From Cyclina sinensis (Eukaryota > Mollusca > Bivalvia > Venerida > Veneridae), in the NCBI GenBank assembly GCA_012932295.1, contig JAAONU010000016.1, forward strand, positions 46,903,241 through 46,967,240: DNA of 64,000 nucleotides, written 5' to 3'. The notes beneath the pieces are model-generated. The model did no database searches. It was given only the letters and a program-made list of their open reading frames with translations, and had not been told where the DNA came from. Shown piece after piece: positions 14,801-25,800 of the stretch. Made by a program: the position numbers and the translations under genes. Positions within the stretch are counted from its first letter, which is position 1, and every line of letters starts with the position of its first letter.

Positions 14801-17800
14801 ATGATCAGTTTTGTGAATTGTGATTGTTTTCAGCACCTTGAAATTGACATTGAATTTGAAGCCCTTTATTTTAAGAATCTTAACCCAGCATTAAACTCTC
14901 CATCCGTTCTTTCGAAATATAAAGGGTTTATCATTTTTATATGTCCTGATAGAAAATCTACAGTACTATTGCAAGTAAAGTGAGTGAACTCAGTTTTAAC
15001 GTCCCTTTAACAAATAAATGTCATATCGGGGCTTGCCCCGCTCGAAGATAAGGGTCGCCATCTCCAAATTCGTAGTCAGACAAGCCAAGCTCGAGGCCGC
15101 CAAGGACAGGTTGTGTTGTAAATGTTACCTTGTTATGAAGTCTATGGACGTCCTTCAAACTTTGATGTTTTCTTACGAATGTTATTCCATTGGCATGACG
15201 TGAAGCCTCATACTCGTGATCTAAATGACCTGAAAGTGAGTCAATGTATCAAGTTAATACCTCTCTTTGTGTATTTCTTAAGTTCCTGTTAATGTTCCTT
15301 TAATGTAAAAAACCTTGAAATCTTTTGTGAAATACATGAAAAAATAAATATATTCCTTTGTTCGACCTTTTTAAAAAAAAATATTAACGTACGTGACAAA
15401 GAAACTTCAAGCGTTTTGTTCTGTGTCAATTAGGATCGAACTTGTTAAATGCAGAGCCGTTTTAATCTTTAACTTGATTAAACAAATATACTTGCTCAGG
15501 GTTACAACGCTCACCTGCGTGATCTTCTTCGATTGACGTGAACCTCCAGTTATGACCATCTTCAACCTGAAATAAGTTCCATTTTATCTAATAAGCTTAA
15601 AAGCAAATTTTACCGACGCCAAAACTTATTTTGATAAAATGTGCAAATTATGATGAGACATTGTGAAAATTATTTTGATATCATATGCGAATCTTTAAGA
15701 GGCGGTGTGCCAGTTCTTCTAACAACATACGACAAATCGGTTAATATTTTCTTGTGTACACATTGGTACACCTCCTGCATATTTCTCTCGGATAAAATCT
15801 GAATTATTTTGATATAATGAGCGGATCATAATGCCACCTTGTCCAAATCACTTTCATACTGAGCATAATGTGAAAATCATAATAAGACATTTTCCAGATC
15901 ACTCTGATATAATTTGCGGATCATAATGAGACATTGTCCTAATCACTTTGATATGATGTGCAAATTACAACGACACATTGTCCCAATCACTTTGATATGA
16001 TGCGCGGATCATAATGATACATTGACATAATCACTTTGATATCATGTGCGGATCATTAAGAGACATTGTCCTAATAACTTTGATATCATGCGCAGATAAT
16101 AAAATTTTGATATCATGTGCATATCATAAAAAGACATTGTCCTTATCACTTTGATTCCATGTGTTGATCATAAAGAAACACTGCCCTTATCTCTTTGATA
16201 TCATGTGCGAATCATGAAAAGATATTGTACTTATAACTTTGACATGATGACTGATCATAATGAGACATTGTCCTTATTACTTTTATATCATATGCGGAAC
16301 ATTATGAGTCATTGTTCTAATCACATTAATATAATGCGCGGATCAAAAGAGACATTGTCGGCATCACTTTTATACTATGTGCGGCACATTATGAGTCATT
16401 GTCCTAATCCCTTTGATGTTATGTGCAGATCACAACGAGACATTGTTCGAATGACCTTTATATCATGTGAGGATCATAATGAGACATTGTCCGAATATTT
16501 TTGATATCAAGTGCGGATCATAATGAGACATTGGCCTAATCAATTTGATAATATGTGTAACACATTACGAATCATTGTCCTAATTACTTTAATATCATGT
16601 GCTGCACATAATGAGTCATTGTCCTAATCACTTTTATATTATGTGCGACACACCGTGAGTTTGTTTGTTTGTTTTGGGGTTTAACGCCGATTTCAACAAT
16701 TGTTATATCTCGGCGGTCAGTCCACCTAAACCTCCGCAAGTGACTGACTACTGTTCCCACATAATCTACTCTGAATCAGCGGTGAGAGACAAATGAACAT
16801 AAGACACAATGTCTGAGAACAATTGTCACGGAAAATTTTTTCCCTGTCCAGGGGTCGAACCAACGACCGATGGATTACTAATCCAGTGCTCTACCTATTG
16901 AGCTAAGCGAGCGGGCACACACCGTGAGTCATTGTCCTAGTTACTTTTATATCATGTGCGGCACATTATGTGTCATTGTTTTAATCAATTTCCTGTGCGA
17001 CATATTATAAGTTATTGTCCTTATCAGTTTGATATCATGTGCGGAACATTATGAGACATTGTCCTAATCATATCATGCGCGGCAAATTATTTGTCATTGT
17101 CCAAATCACTTTTATATCATGTTCAGATCATAATGAGACACTGTCGTAATCCCTTTGATGTGATGTGCATATCATAATGACACATTGTAGTAATCTCTTT
17201 GATGAAATGTGCGTATCAAAATAAGACATTGTCCTAATCCCTTTGATGTAATGTGCGTATCATAATGAGACATTGTAGTAATCTCTTTGATGAAATGTGC
17301 AGATCAAAATGAGACACTGTCCTTATCCCTTTGATGTAATGTGCGGATTATAATGAGACATTGTTCTTATCCCTTTGATGTAATGTGCGGATTATAATGA
17401 GACATTGTTCTTATCCCTTTGATGTAATGTGCGGATTATAATGAGACATTGTCCTAATCCCTTTGATGTAATGTGCGTATCATAATGAGACATTGTAGTA
17501 ATCTCTTTGATGAAATGTGCAGATCAAAATGAGACACTGTCCTTATCCCTTTGATGTAATGTGCGTATTTTAAAGAGACATTGTCCTTATCCCTTTGATG
17601 CATTTTTCGGATCATAAAGAGACTTTGTCCTATTCGCGTTGATGTAATGTGCGCATCATAATGACACGATGTCCTATTCGCGTTGATGTAATGTGCGCAT
17701 CATAATGACACGATGTCCTATTCGCGTTGATGTAATGTACGGATCATAAAGAGACTTGTTCTTATCTCCTTGATATAATGTGCGTATCATTATAGGACAT

Positions 17801-20800
17801 TGTCCTAATCCCTTTGTAGTAAAGTGCGGATCATAATGAGACATTGTCTTATCAATTTAATATAACGTGAGGATCATAATGACACATTGTCCTCATCACA
17901 CTGATATAATTTGCGGATCATAATGAGACATTGTCCTAATCATTCTGATATAATGTGCGGATCATAATGACACATAGTCTTAACCACTCTGATATAATGT
18001 GGGGATCATAATGAGAGATAGTCCTAACACTCTAATATAATGTCCGGATTAATGACACATATTCCTAATCATTCTGATACAATGTGCGGATCATAAACAG
18101 AGATTGTCCTAAAAACTCTGATATAATGTGCGGATTAATGGCACATTGTCCTTATCACTCTGAAATAATGTGCGGATTAATGACACATAGTCCTAATCAT
18201 TCTGATATAATATGCGCATTAATTACACGTAGTCCTAATCAAATTTAAATGCCAGTTACAAACAATCATCGCCATAAATGCTCATAGAGTTTGATGTTAC
18301 TCAAGGTGAAAGGACCATTACCTGTACTTTGACGGACAGTGTGCTAGCCAGGACTTTCTTCATGGTCAAAACTTCGTTCGTCTCTTCAGGATGGTAGTGT
18401 ACAAAAGTGACCAGGCCGTCTTGTCCAACAGTGAAGAAGAATCTGCAATTAAAATCAGGACATTTACATGGTGTATGGTCTTTTAGCTGGGCCATCTATT
18501 TTTCTATTGTTTAAACACTTTTATTATCTTTGGCATGGTAAGCTCAAGCAATCGACGCCTCCTAAGAGTAAAGTTATACTATTACGGGACATCGCAACGA
18601 ACAGCCCCATTAAAATCCAGGGACACTTTTATATTATTTAAAAATTTATGTTCAGTTAATGCAAAGCACTGATAAACGGGACCTCCGTATAACTTTTAGT
18701 CCCATAACTAGGTGTGGAGATGTTATTTTACATATTAGCATAAAAAACACTTACTTGTGACCGAAATGCCAATGCATTGGATTGTCCACAACTGAAAAAA
18801 ATGACAAAAGATCTTACTTAACCTGTACGAACATTTTTAATGTTCTTATCGACTAGCAAAGGTACCGCTCCCCCAAAGCGCAATTACTTTGTAAATGGCA
18901 AAGTAGCATTTGGAGGGATTTTGTTAGATCTTTTCCGAAAGACTGAAATAATCTTAATTGGAGTTTTAAAACATAGAAAATTGATGGACAAAATTAAGGA
19001 AGTGGTAATGTGTGTTTACAAAAAAAAACTAAATAAAAAAAAACTAAATACATTAATAAACTCTATAGAATAAGAAATATGCGTCTCACCATTATAATCA
19101 TTTAAAAAAAATCTGTAGTATAAAATACAGTCAAATCCTGTCCTAAGGGACAACAGGCAGTCTCTGGATACGAGAAAATCATTAAAAACAATTCTTATAT
19201 AGCTACTAAACAGGGACAAAAACAAGCGTTAAACTAAATATTATACATTATAGTAGATGTGGTCTATCAACAAAGATTAAGACACAATATGTCCTTCAAA
19301 TGCTGTACCTTAACGAATATGCTTATAGTATAGGTTTACAAAGATATTTTCTTTTCTGAGGGCTTTATTACCGCTTTCAGAAACAGATGTTTTGGTCACA
19401 CTGGTCCAGGTATTTCAAGCTTGGTATCTGGTCTAAGACCAATTGTATTTATTTCATTTTTCAACCAAAATCTACGGTCTGCATTATAAGGCAATCAACT
19501 AAACGGAAGAACAAGAAACTTCAAAAACGATTAAATAGTTTTATATCCATGTTAACAACTCAAATCTTTTAATTTTGATCTCCAGCGGTATGTTTCTCCA
19601 AGTTAAAAAGTTTATCATGTTTATATCATTCAAAATTCAAAATAAATCTTCGTCTACAATTAATGACTCTTTTTAGATAATTCTATTTACACGTGGCTTA
19701 CATTAAACCATGTTGTGGTAGATAAATCTGAGAGACAGAGACATGTTTGAAGTTTATCAAATTTTCCGCGTAACAGATATTATTGAAAACCTCTCAATGT
19801 GAACGAATACAAAAACAAACAAAGGTAGATATACGACATGATACGACAGGTCCAACTTGAAGGAACAAGTTCTGTACTGTTTAAAGTTACAGAAATCTTT
19901 TTTTCCTGACACTTCCTTGTTTTGTGATAAATGTCCGTCGTACTTTTAAACCGTTCAATTTTATCTCAAATTCTTATTCTGTACACTTATTTATATTCTT
20001 TTATTCCACTTTTCAGTGACTGTTATAACAATTAATCAACACATATACATGAGAACATAACATATGATTACTGAACATATACACAAAGAACATATCATAC
20101 ACAGTGCATTATGTCATACATTAAATATACAATTACATAAAATATAAAATAACAATATACATACATAATGTTAACTTATTTATAAGAATTTGAAATGTTG
20201 ATTATCAGAGTTTTCAATATAACGTTATTTATTGTAATTTCTTTATGTACTTTTCTTATCCATTTTCCCGATTACATTAATAACTTATCGAAAACACGAA
20301 ATATAAGTGTCATGTATGGAAATATTTAACATGGATTTATATACTGCATTTTAACCTTAGTACTCTAAGAAAAAACATTCTCTCATGGAGAATGTTATAA
20401 GAGTGTTCTAAGATTATTATTATTATCATTATTTTCTATATTGCATCGTTATGTCGTGAATGTATTTACAACATAGGTTGGTGAAGCTCTTTTGGAGTTC
20501 TGGATTAATACCAAAGACAGCCAATAAATTGGAATCAAAGAGTCCTCAAATGAATGCTTCCGAGTTAATTCTAAGAAAATGATTGCATACTTCAGAGCTA
20601 AATTTCTGATCAATGGACTGGGTAAAGCGTAAGATATGTCTGTTTATATCACTAGTTTTTCGTAGACATTTAATACACGAGTAATTTGTAGAAAACTGTC
20701 GATATAGAAGTATTTTCGTTGCACTTATAGCATGTTTTATCTCACTGTGTGTATTTGAAAACAGCCATAAATGTAAAGGCGTTACTGATTGGTGAACTGC

Positions 20801-23800
20801 TATAATATTATAGTATATTTTTGCAGTCTTCAAAAACAGTTCAAACGGAAAAGGATGTAAGCAAACTTACCATAGCCCTTTTCTGAATGTTGGACGAAGC
20901 TATCGACCATCAGCTGGTTAAGGGTCTCGGCCCCTTCTGTATGGTTCACAGATCGAATACGGAACTAAAACGATAAGAAAAATACAAGTTTTACCTCCGT
21001 ACAGTTTTATTGAGTTGCATCTGGGGAAAAAATTCACTGTTTAATTATATCTTAATTAAATCATTTGTTGTAACGCATACAACCTTACACTACTTAAACA
21101 CAATGATATTCACCGACCTTCATAATTTATGAGTCATATAATAATAGCCCCTAGAAGTGCTACTCCCTACCGACCAGAGACGCATTACCGGAATGCTGTA
21201 CCTTTTAATACAATTACGGCGAAGAACATGTACACTTATACCACTATCATTATTTGATAACCATTAGTTATCCACCAAATACCATACCAGAATCCTGACT
21301 TGATAACAATTGGACTTTCTGAATATCAGGGCCAATTTCAATAATTCTGAGCGGTCCCGGGCCAGAAAAGTGATACTGATATTGGCCCTCTTGTAGCTCA
21401 ATTTGATTGGCTTATAGATAAGGGCCAACAAAATTGATACAGAATTTCATTTTAAAAAACAGCCATTTTCTTTTCCAAATGATAGCATCGAGTTTTAGGA
21501 ATATTTGAAACTATTCTATCGACTTTTATCCTATTCAGCAGTAGAAGTGAGTACCCACAAATATTGTATAATAACCTTGGTAAGGTATACGTGTGAAAAG
21601 CCGATTTGCTTTTTTCACAACTTGTTACCCTTAAGAAGACGACAGAAGATGGAGGGTGAGCAAATTCTGGAATTGTTATGAAATAAAATTGTCATTAGAT
21701 AATTGAATTGATCGATATAGACCCTGTTATTTGTCCTCAGGACTGTCGCATTCGCCCTCGGCCTATGGCTTAGTGTCTACTACGACTGCCTTCTAACAAT
21801 TAACAGTTCCTATATCAATTATTTAATAACACATATTTTGTTTGTTTGTTTTGGGATTTAACGCCAATTTCAACAAATGTTATATCTCGGCGGTCAGTCC
21901 ACCTAACCGGTTTTCCTGGATAACTAACCAGTAATTGCCAATTTCTCCGCAAGTGACTGACTACTGTTCCCACATGATCTACTCTGAATCAGCGGTGAGA
22001 GACAAATGAACATAAGACACAATGTCTGAGAACAATTGTTCACGGAGAAATTTTGCCCTGCCCAGGGGTCGAACCAACGACCGATGGATTAGTAATTCAG
22101 TGCTCTACCTATTGAGCTAAGCGGGCCGGCTAACACATATCTATCTATCTATTTAAGCTTATTTATCGTCGGTACCGGTTGCCCATATGACCGACGCCCC
22201 CTGGAGAGATTAGTTATTTTATGTTGTGGGGGTAGTGCAAGATACAGAAAGCATCCCATTCCAGAGACACTCCTGGTTCTTTTACATGCTCTGTGTATAG
22301 CACTGACACATATTATTTGTAGAATTCCTTTTATACCAACACTGTTGCATAAGAATATCATATAAAATGATTTTAGGATTCAACAAAAACTAAAGCTGGC
22401 AAATGTTTGCCTGTAAGTAAGAGGAATAATAAATCATAATAAATCCTTATTTTCATAGCTTAGATTTCAAATTATCTGCCAAAACATATTCGCTATATTG
22501 AAGCACTCAATTTTCTGTTGACTGTTAGTCTACTTCAAGTATACGATAACTTAAGGGATCATATGCACACATAAACCCTAGATAATATACTGCTATTCAC
22601 CCTCTAACAATTATACATTTGGCCTAAGCAACTTCAAGAGAGGACTCTTTAGAAATCTTGCGATTCATATTTTTTTGCATATCAGTAAGGGTATTAGAGT
22701 TTTGATTAGGATGATAAAACATTCATTTGCCTTTCTGAATGGAGCGCTATTATTTACAAATAGACCACTTATCATTTCATGGGAAAAAAAACTGACACAG
22801 CTTATACCGTTGTCATTTTTCCTGCAATGACTAAACTTTTCTTAGAACCCAAACTGAAAAAAGAGCTAATATCCTGTTACAAGAAAAGCCCTTATTCTTT
22901 GTTTACAAATATGCAGTGTAAAATTTGAGGGCGTCTTGACTTCAGTCAGCAACGCCCAGCTAAGGAAAGTGGATTGAGTACTTCCCATATCACAACAATA
23001 TGATATGTTTGGCATAGAGACAATATGTCTAATTACAAGGACAAAGACAGTTTCAGTACTTCAAAAAAGAGAGTAAACAGAAATTTGTCAGGGACGAAGT
23101 AGGTAAATTAACCTTTTTCAACAATGTAACAAGTGGCCTAACTCAGTTGGCGCCGTTCGTACGTGTTTTAAGCCGTGATGAGCGAGTGCACGATGCCCTA
23201 AGTACAGTTTCTTCTTTAAACATAACTGAAGTTTTCAGACTGTCGCTGACGGAAAATAACTTAGTCAAGAGGGTGATCATTGAAAAAAGCCCTTAGAAGC
23301 CTTGTACATGTACATTACTTGTATATTTTTCTGTACCTTACTGACTTTCTGGTAATTATATTCATGTCACTCTCAAGGGCATGTAGCCCTCTGTTCAAGC
23401 CCCGTTACAGATACGTCTTTTAATGTTACATAAAAGATAGACAAAAAATTAATTTTAAGCCTTTTGATTTGTATACGCCCGGAGGAACGGTATTATAGTA
23501 TGACGCATGTCGTCAGTCTGTCGGTCCATCTTTCCGTCCGATAACATGCTGTCACATACTGTTTTAAACGACTTAAAGGAAACTTGCTACATGAAGAGTA
23601 CATAGATATAAAAGACATTTTAAGGAACGTCAAATCTTGCACCAGGAGTAACCTGTCCTTGATTATATACGTACGGATAACTCCTCCTGAAGTGTTTTTC
23701 ATTTGACTGAACTGAAACTTGCTAAACAATATCTTCATAGCAAGTAGATTTACAAGACATGTTTTTCACCTCAATTATTGATTACATGTGTCAGCATTAA

Positions 23801-23911
23801 CGCCTCCTACAATTTTCACCAGAATGAAATGAAACTTCATACATTATTATAAGTAGATGTGTACGATTCTTTTCTGTTTTTCGTCTACTCATGCTTTCTG
23901 GAGTTATGAGC

Positions 23912-23957
<46 letters not shown>

Positions 23958-25294
23958 CCCTCTCTCTCTCTCTCAAATTTCTTGTGTGGATAACCCTACA
24001 ATATTCGTTCGATTGAAATAAAAATATACAAAACATAAACTGTATGAAGGGCCGAAAGTGTTGTAAAATCGGACTGAAATGAACATCGATTGTCGAATCG
24101 AATCGGAAAGAGCATTTCGATTTACTATCGGAAAATAATCGAAATGTCGTAAACATAGAAACACTGGGAAATACTTTCAACAATGTTGTACAATAACACC
24201 CTAATGGTGCCGATATTATCACAATAAATACAGTTTGGATGCATGATAAATCTAATAGTATTGAATAACTATATTAACCAGCTAGTGAATGTTTTTTATA
24301 AAGTCACATGTACTTCTGTGAAAACAGATTCCTGCAAAAACTAACTTCCCTTGCCACCTGGCAACATTGATCCCCCACGCCCCTTCAACAAATAATGGAT
24401 TGTTGCCGACATACCATGGCCAACAACGATTATTCGATTTAACTCGATTATCGTTACATCACTAAGGGCCGATGTGCATATTTTTCAAGAGCGTCAACGT
24501 CTGTACTATGATTTTAATCCAATTGAAATGTAATTTGTTCCTCATTATCTACATGAACGAACAGCAGATGTATTTAGAAGTATTTTTTTCGAACAAGTAT
24601 TGTGCACCAAAATCTGAATTTTAGTCGCAGAACTTCACCGTGATCTGCGATTATAGACTGTTTGTACCAGCTGGTGGTATGAGGCCTTTTATAATTACGG
24701 AAAACCTCCTCGTTCAACATCAGTCAAAAAGTAATAGTAGTATTTAATTAGTCGTATCAGACTTTATTTGTTCGGAAATGTAGATTTTGCTTTTTTTCAG
24801 ATTTCAGATTTCTGCATGGTTATGAAATACGGTTTATGAAAATGGCCTCATATGTCAAATACTTCCAGATGAAATAATCAGTCCACGTTCGCCATGATAA
24901 GATTTTTTCTCATTTTCTCACGTGAAAGGACGTCCGACTTAAAGCAATTTCTACATTAATCAGTGTTTTAAAATTGTTTGAAATAACCAGATGAATGGGT
25001 AAATATTCACAAAAATCAAAGCATTTGTAACAGTCTACACCGCACGAAAACCATTTAAAATTTCGATGCAAGTTTTGTTTAAAAATGCTAAAATTGCAAG
25101 ATTTTTGAAGAAAATTACATCTACGATATGCTTCTACTGAAATTGCATACCTTGATAATAGTTGTAACATTATGGAGTCCGAGGATATCCGATTCCGATG
25201 AGTATGTATAATGATGGTCATACCCGTCCTCAAAGTACAGACCACGTGACCAACTCAGGCTCACTAGAATCAACAACAATGGCAGAAAAGCCAT
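2840..25294 (-). CDS. Large lipid transfer protein (vitellogenin/apolipophorin superfamily), 5' part, continues off left edge
   Basis: A secreted lipid-carrier or yolk-type protein. Exons (minus): 25294-25151, 20964-20871, 18791-18755, 18442-18322, 15566-15515, 15229-15129, 14725-14637, 14013-13967, 13350-13321, 13030-13008, 12792-12726, 10920-10836, 9024-8738, 8520-8466, 8152-8012, 7603-7377, 5697-5567, 5326-5148, 4354-4209, 3951-3831, 3051-2840. This gives about 796 codons. The start is the ATG before the signal peptide MAFLPLLLILVSLSW. The next exons read as the N-terminal barrel, for example FTVGQDGLVTFVHYHPEE followed by VLTMKKVLASTL. The helical domain includes the family hallmark VLIQSLGNAGKQ and HEAT-like helices (9024-5567). 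A furin-like RVRR follows near residue 590. Later exons are amphipathic helices without clear DUF1943 or VWD features. Frame is continuous except at the 14013-13967/13350-13321 junction: the best donor (GGGG/GTATGG) puts exon 13350-13321 out of frame with 13030-13008 and 12792-12726, so a weaker donor or a missed exon is needed. No stop is seen in the window. Confidence 0.82.
4209..5326 (-). other. Post-helical segment of the lipid transfer protein
   Basis: Two exons, 5326-5148 and 4354-4209, join in frame with phase 1. They start with a putative proprotein-convertase site, SRVRRGLL, placed directly after the helical domain, as in lipophorins that are cut by furin. The beta-rich segment GASFGLHIRNILDLKLG and a CYVCYKGR dicysteine follow. 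I cannot match this part to a named subdomain. The next two exons (3951-3831, 3051-2840) are strongly amphipathic helices such as KKIVNTIVETVKNLPTIL, suited to lipid-surface binding. Confidence 0.6.
4500..4915. repeat. Dispersed repeat with an internal 51-bp tandem array
   Basis: The segment 4500-4650 carries 'ggaatgggatgctttctgta' and 'tcttgcactatcccca', whose reverse complement recurs at about 22210-22290. It is followed by about five 51-bp units (4655-4910) built on 'ctccgcaaggggcgtcggtc' and 'atatgggcaaccggtacc'. It lies in a lipid transfer protein intron, between the exons ending at 4354 and 5148. Confidence 0.75.
5698..7376. other. Intron of the lipid transfer protein gene
   Basis: No exon is supported. 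A run of C-rich segments such as 'ttttcccc' and 'ttccccaacctgtgaaaaaa' (6045-6320) looks like a decayed dispersed repeat. The rest is unstructured AT-rich DNA. Confidence 0.4.
9290..10700. repeat. Degenerate tandem array of about 165 bp units
   Basis: About eight imperfect units carry 'tttgaccttgaccttggaga' and 'tacggacctgggt', then 'aacatttctgccaagtattt', 'aaatccatccataaatgaca' and 'cacgaaaaacagaccc'. This motif set is typical of dispersed repeats in bivalve genomes. It lies in the intron between exons 10920-10836 and 9024-8738 of the lipid transfer protein gene. Open frames within it are repeat artefacts. Confidence 0.8.
11005..12340. repeat. 16-bp minisatellite
   Basis: Roughly 80 units have the consensus CAGACCATGACCCGCA with many single-base variants and a higher-order repetition in the left part. 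Because 3 x 16 is 48, minus-strand frames stay open with a 16-residue repeat. It sits in the intron between exons 12792-12726 and 10920-10836. Confidence 0.92.
13395..13590. repeat. 28-30 bp minisatellite with hairpin potential
   Basis: About seven units are built on 'caatttcaatggcggttaaa' plus 'ttgaaaaa'. The junction AAATTG-AAAAA-CAATTT in each unit is an inverted repeat. The array lies in a short lipid transfer protein intron between exons 14013-13967 and 13350-13321. Confidence 0.85.
15640..18245. repeat. 44-bp satellite array interrupted by a SINE
   Basis: About 50 units have the consensus 'gatcataatgagacattgtc' 'ctaatcactttgatatcatg' 'tgcg'. Divergence is uneven, and a higher-order block of near-identical units lies around 17230-17700. 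A tRNA-derived SINE is inserted at 16660-16916. The array fills the intron between exons 18442-18322 and 15566-15515 of the lipid transfer protein gene. Confidence 0.92.
16660..16916 (-). mobile_element. tRNA-derived SINE, copy 1
   Basis: Read on the minus strand, it begins with a tRNA-like head: box A TAGCTCAATAGGTAGAGCA and box B GGTTCGACCCC. It ends in a tail reading 'cgttaaaccccaaaacaaac'. A perfect 12-bp target duplication, ACACACCGTGAG, flanks it (16648-16659 and 16917-16928), so insertion into the 44-bp satellite was fairly recent. Compared with copy 2 it lacks about 37 bp near 16730. Confidence 0.9.
18792..20870. other. Intron of the lipid transfer protein gene
   Basis: No exon, RNA gene or clear repeat is supported. 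The DNA is AT-rich. A short hairpin, ACATTCTCTCATGGAGAATGT, occurs at about 20375-20396. Confidence 0.4.
21837..22130 (-). mobile_element. tRNA-derived SINE, copy 2
   Basis: The same family as 16660-16916, but longer. It has an intact box A and box B on the minus strand and a 10-bp target duplication, TAACACATAT (21827-21836 and 22131-22140). It keeps the segment 'ccggttttcctggataacta' that copy 1 lacks. It lies in intron 1 of the lipid transfer protein gene. Confidence 0.9.
22141..22370. repeat. Dispersed repeat, inverted relative to the copy at 4.5 kb
   Basis: It contains 'cggtaccggttgcccatatg' 'accgacgcccc' and 'gatacagaaagcatcccatt', which are reverse complements of parts of 4500-4760. 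A more decayed relative is at 58687-58830. It directly abuts the SINE target duplication. Confidence 0.75.
22371..25150. other. Rest of intron 1 of the lipid transfer protein gene
   Basis: No exon is supported. The only clear structure is the (TC)n microsatellite at 23917-23974. A box-A-like string, 'taactcagttgg', near 23136 has no matching box B. Confidence 0.4.
23917..23974. repeat. (TC)n microsatellite
   Basis: About 58 bp of TC dinucleotides, interrupted once by 'tgtgtgtccc'. It lies in intron 1 of the lipid transfer protein gene. Confidence 0.95.
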
Positions 25295-25800
25295 CCTAAA
25301 AATATTCAAGTTACTGTGCTAGTGATGTTAAAAGTTTACATTGCCGCAAAACTTATGAAGTCTTCTCGGCTCCAATGTCCTAACTTCACAAGCATCGGTC
25401 ACAAAATAACGCGCCAAGATAAAAGCTGGAGTAAGCCTCGACCCGGAAGAATTATTCCGCATATCGGGCGTTGCTGTTTTTAAACAAGTTACTATTTGTT
25501 TTATTTCGCCAATTTAACTGGCTTAGTTAAGAAATGTGACTCTAGCAATATAGAGGGGGATGTCCTTGTGATGATGATAGACATTTGTTGTATTCTGTGA
25601 GCACGGCAGATCTTAATCGTTAGAAACAAATTTCTAGTGCTCTGGATTTCTATTACTCAGATTTTAAAAACATTTTTAAAAGCTGAATAGAAACACAACT
25701 TTACGTTTTAAGAAAACGGATGTAGTGACTTTTTGACGTTTCAGTACATTTCTTCCGCCCAGAAGAAAATGTAAGATAAAGCAAGCACCTAGCAAACAAA
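25295..25800. promoter_or_regulatory. Putative bidirectional promoter
   Basis: About 506 bp separate the start codon of the minus-strand lipid transfer protein gene (25294) from that of the plus-strand Hedgehog-like gene (25801). The 5' UTRs must lie inside this interval or be spliced. I see no large repeat and no unambiguous TATA box. A shared promoter is inferred from the spacing. Confidence 0.55.

Noticed and set aside
16850..16916. tRNA gene on the minus strand
   Set aside because: Box A and box B are present, but the unit is the head of a SINE with target duplications and a long non-tRNA tail; a second copy at 22060-22130 has the same structure.
23797..24222. 141-codon minus-strand open frame
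   Set aside because: Its centre is the (TC)n microsatellite read as an Arg-Glu repeat; the rest shows no family features.
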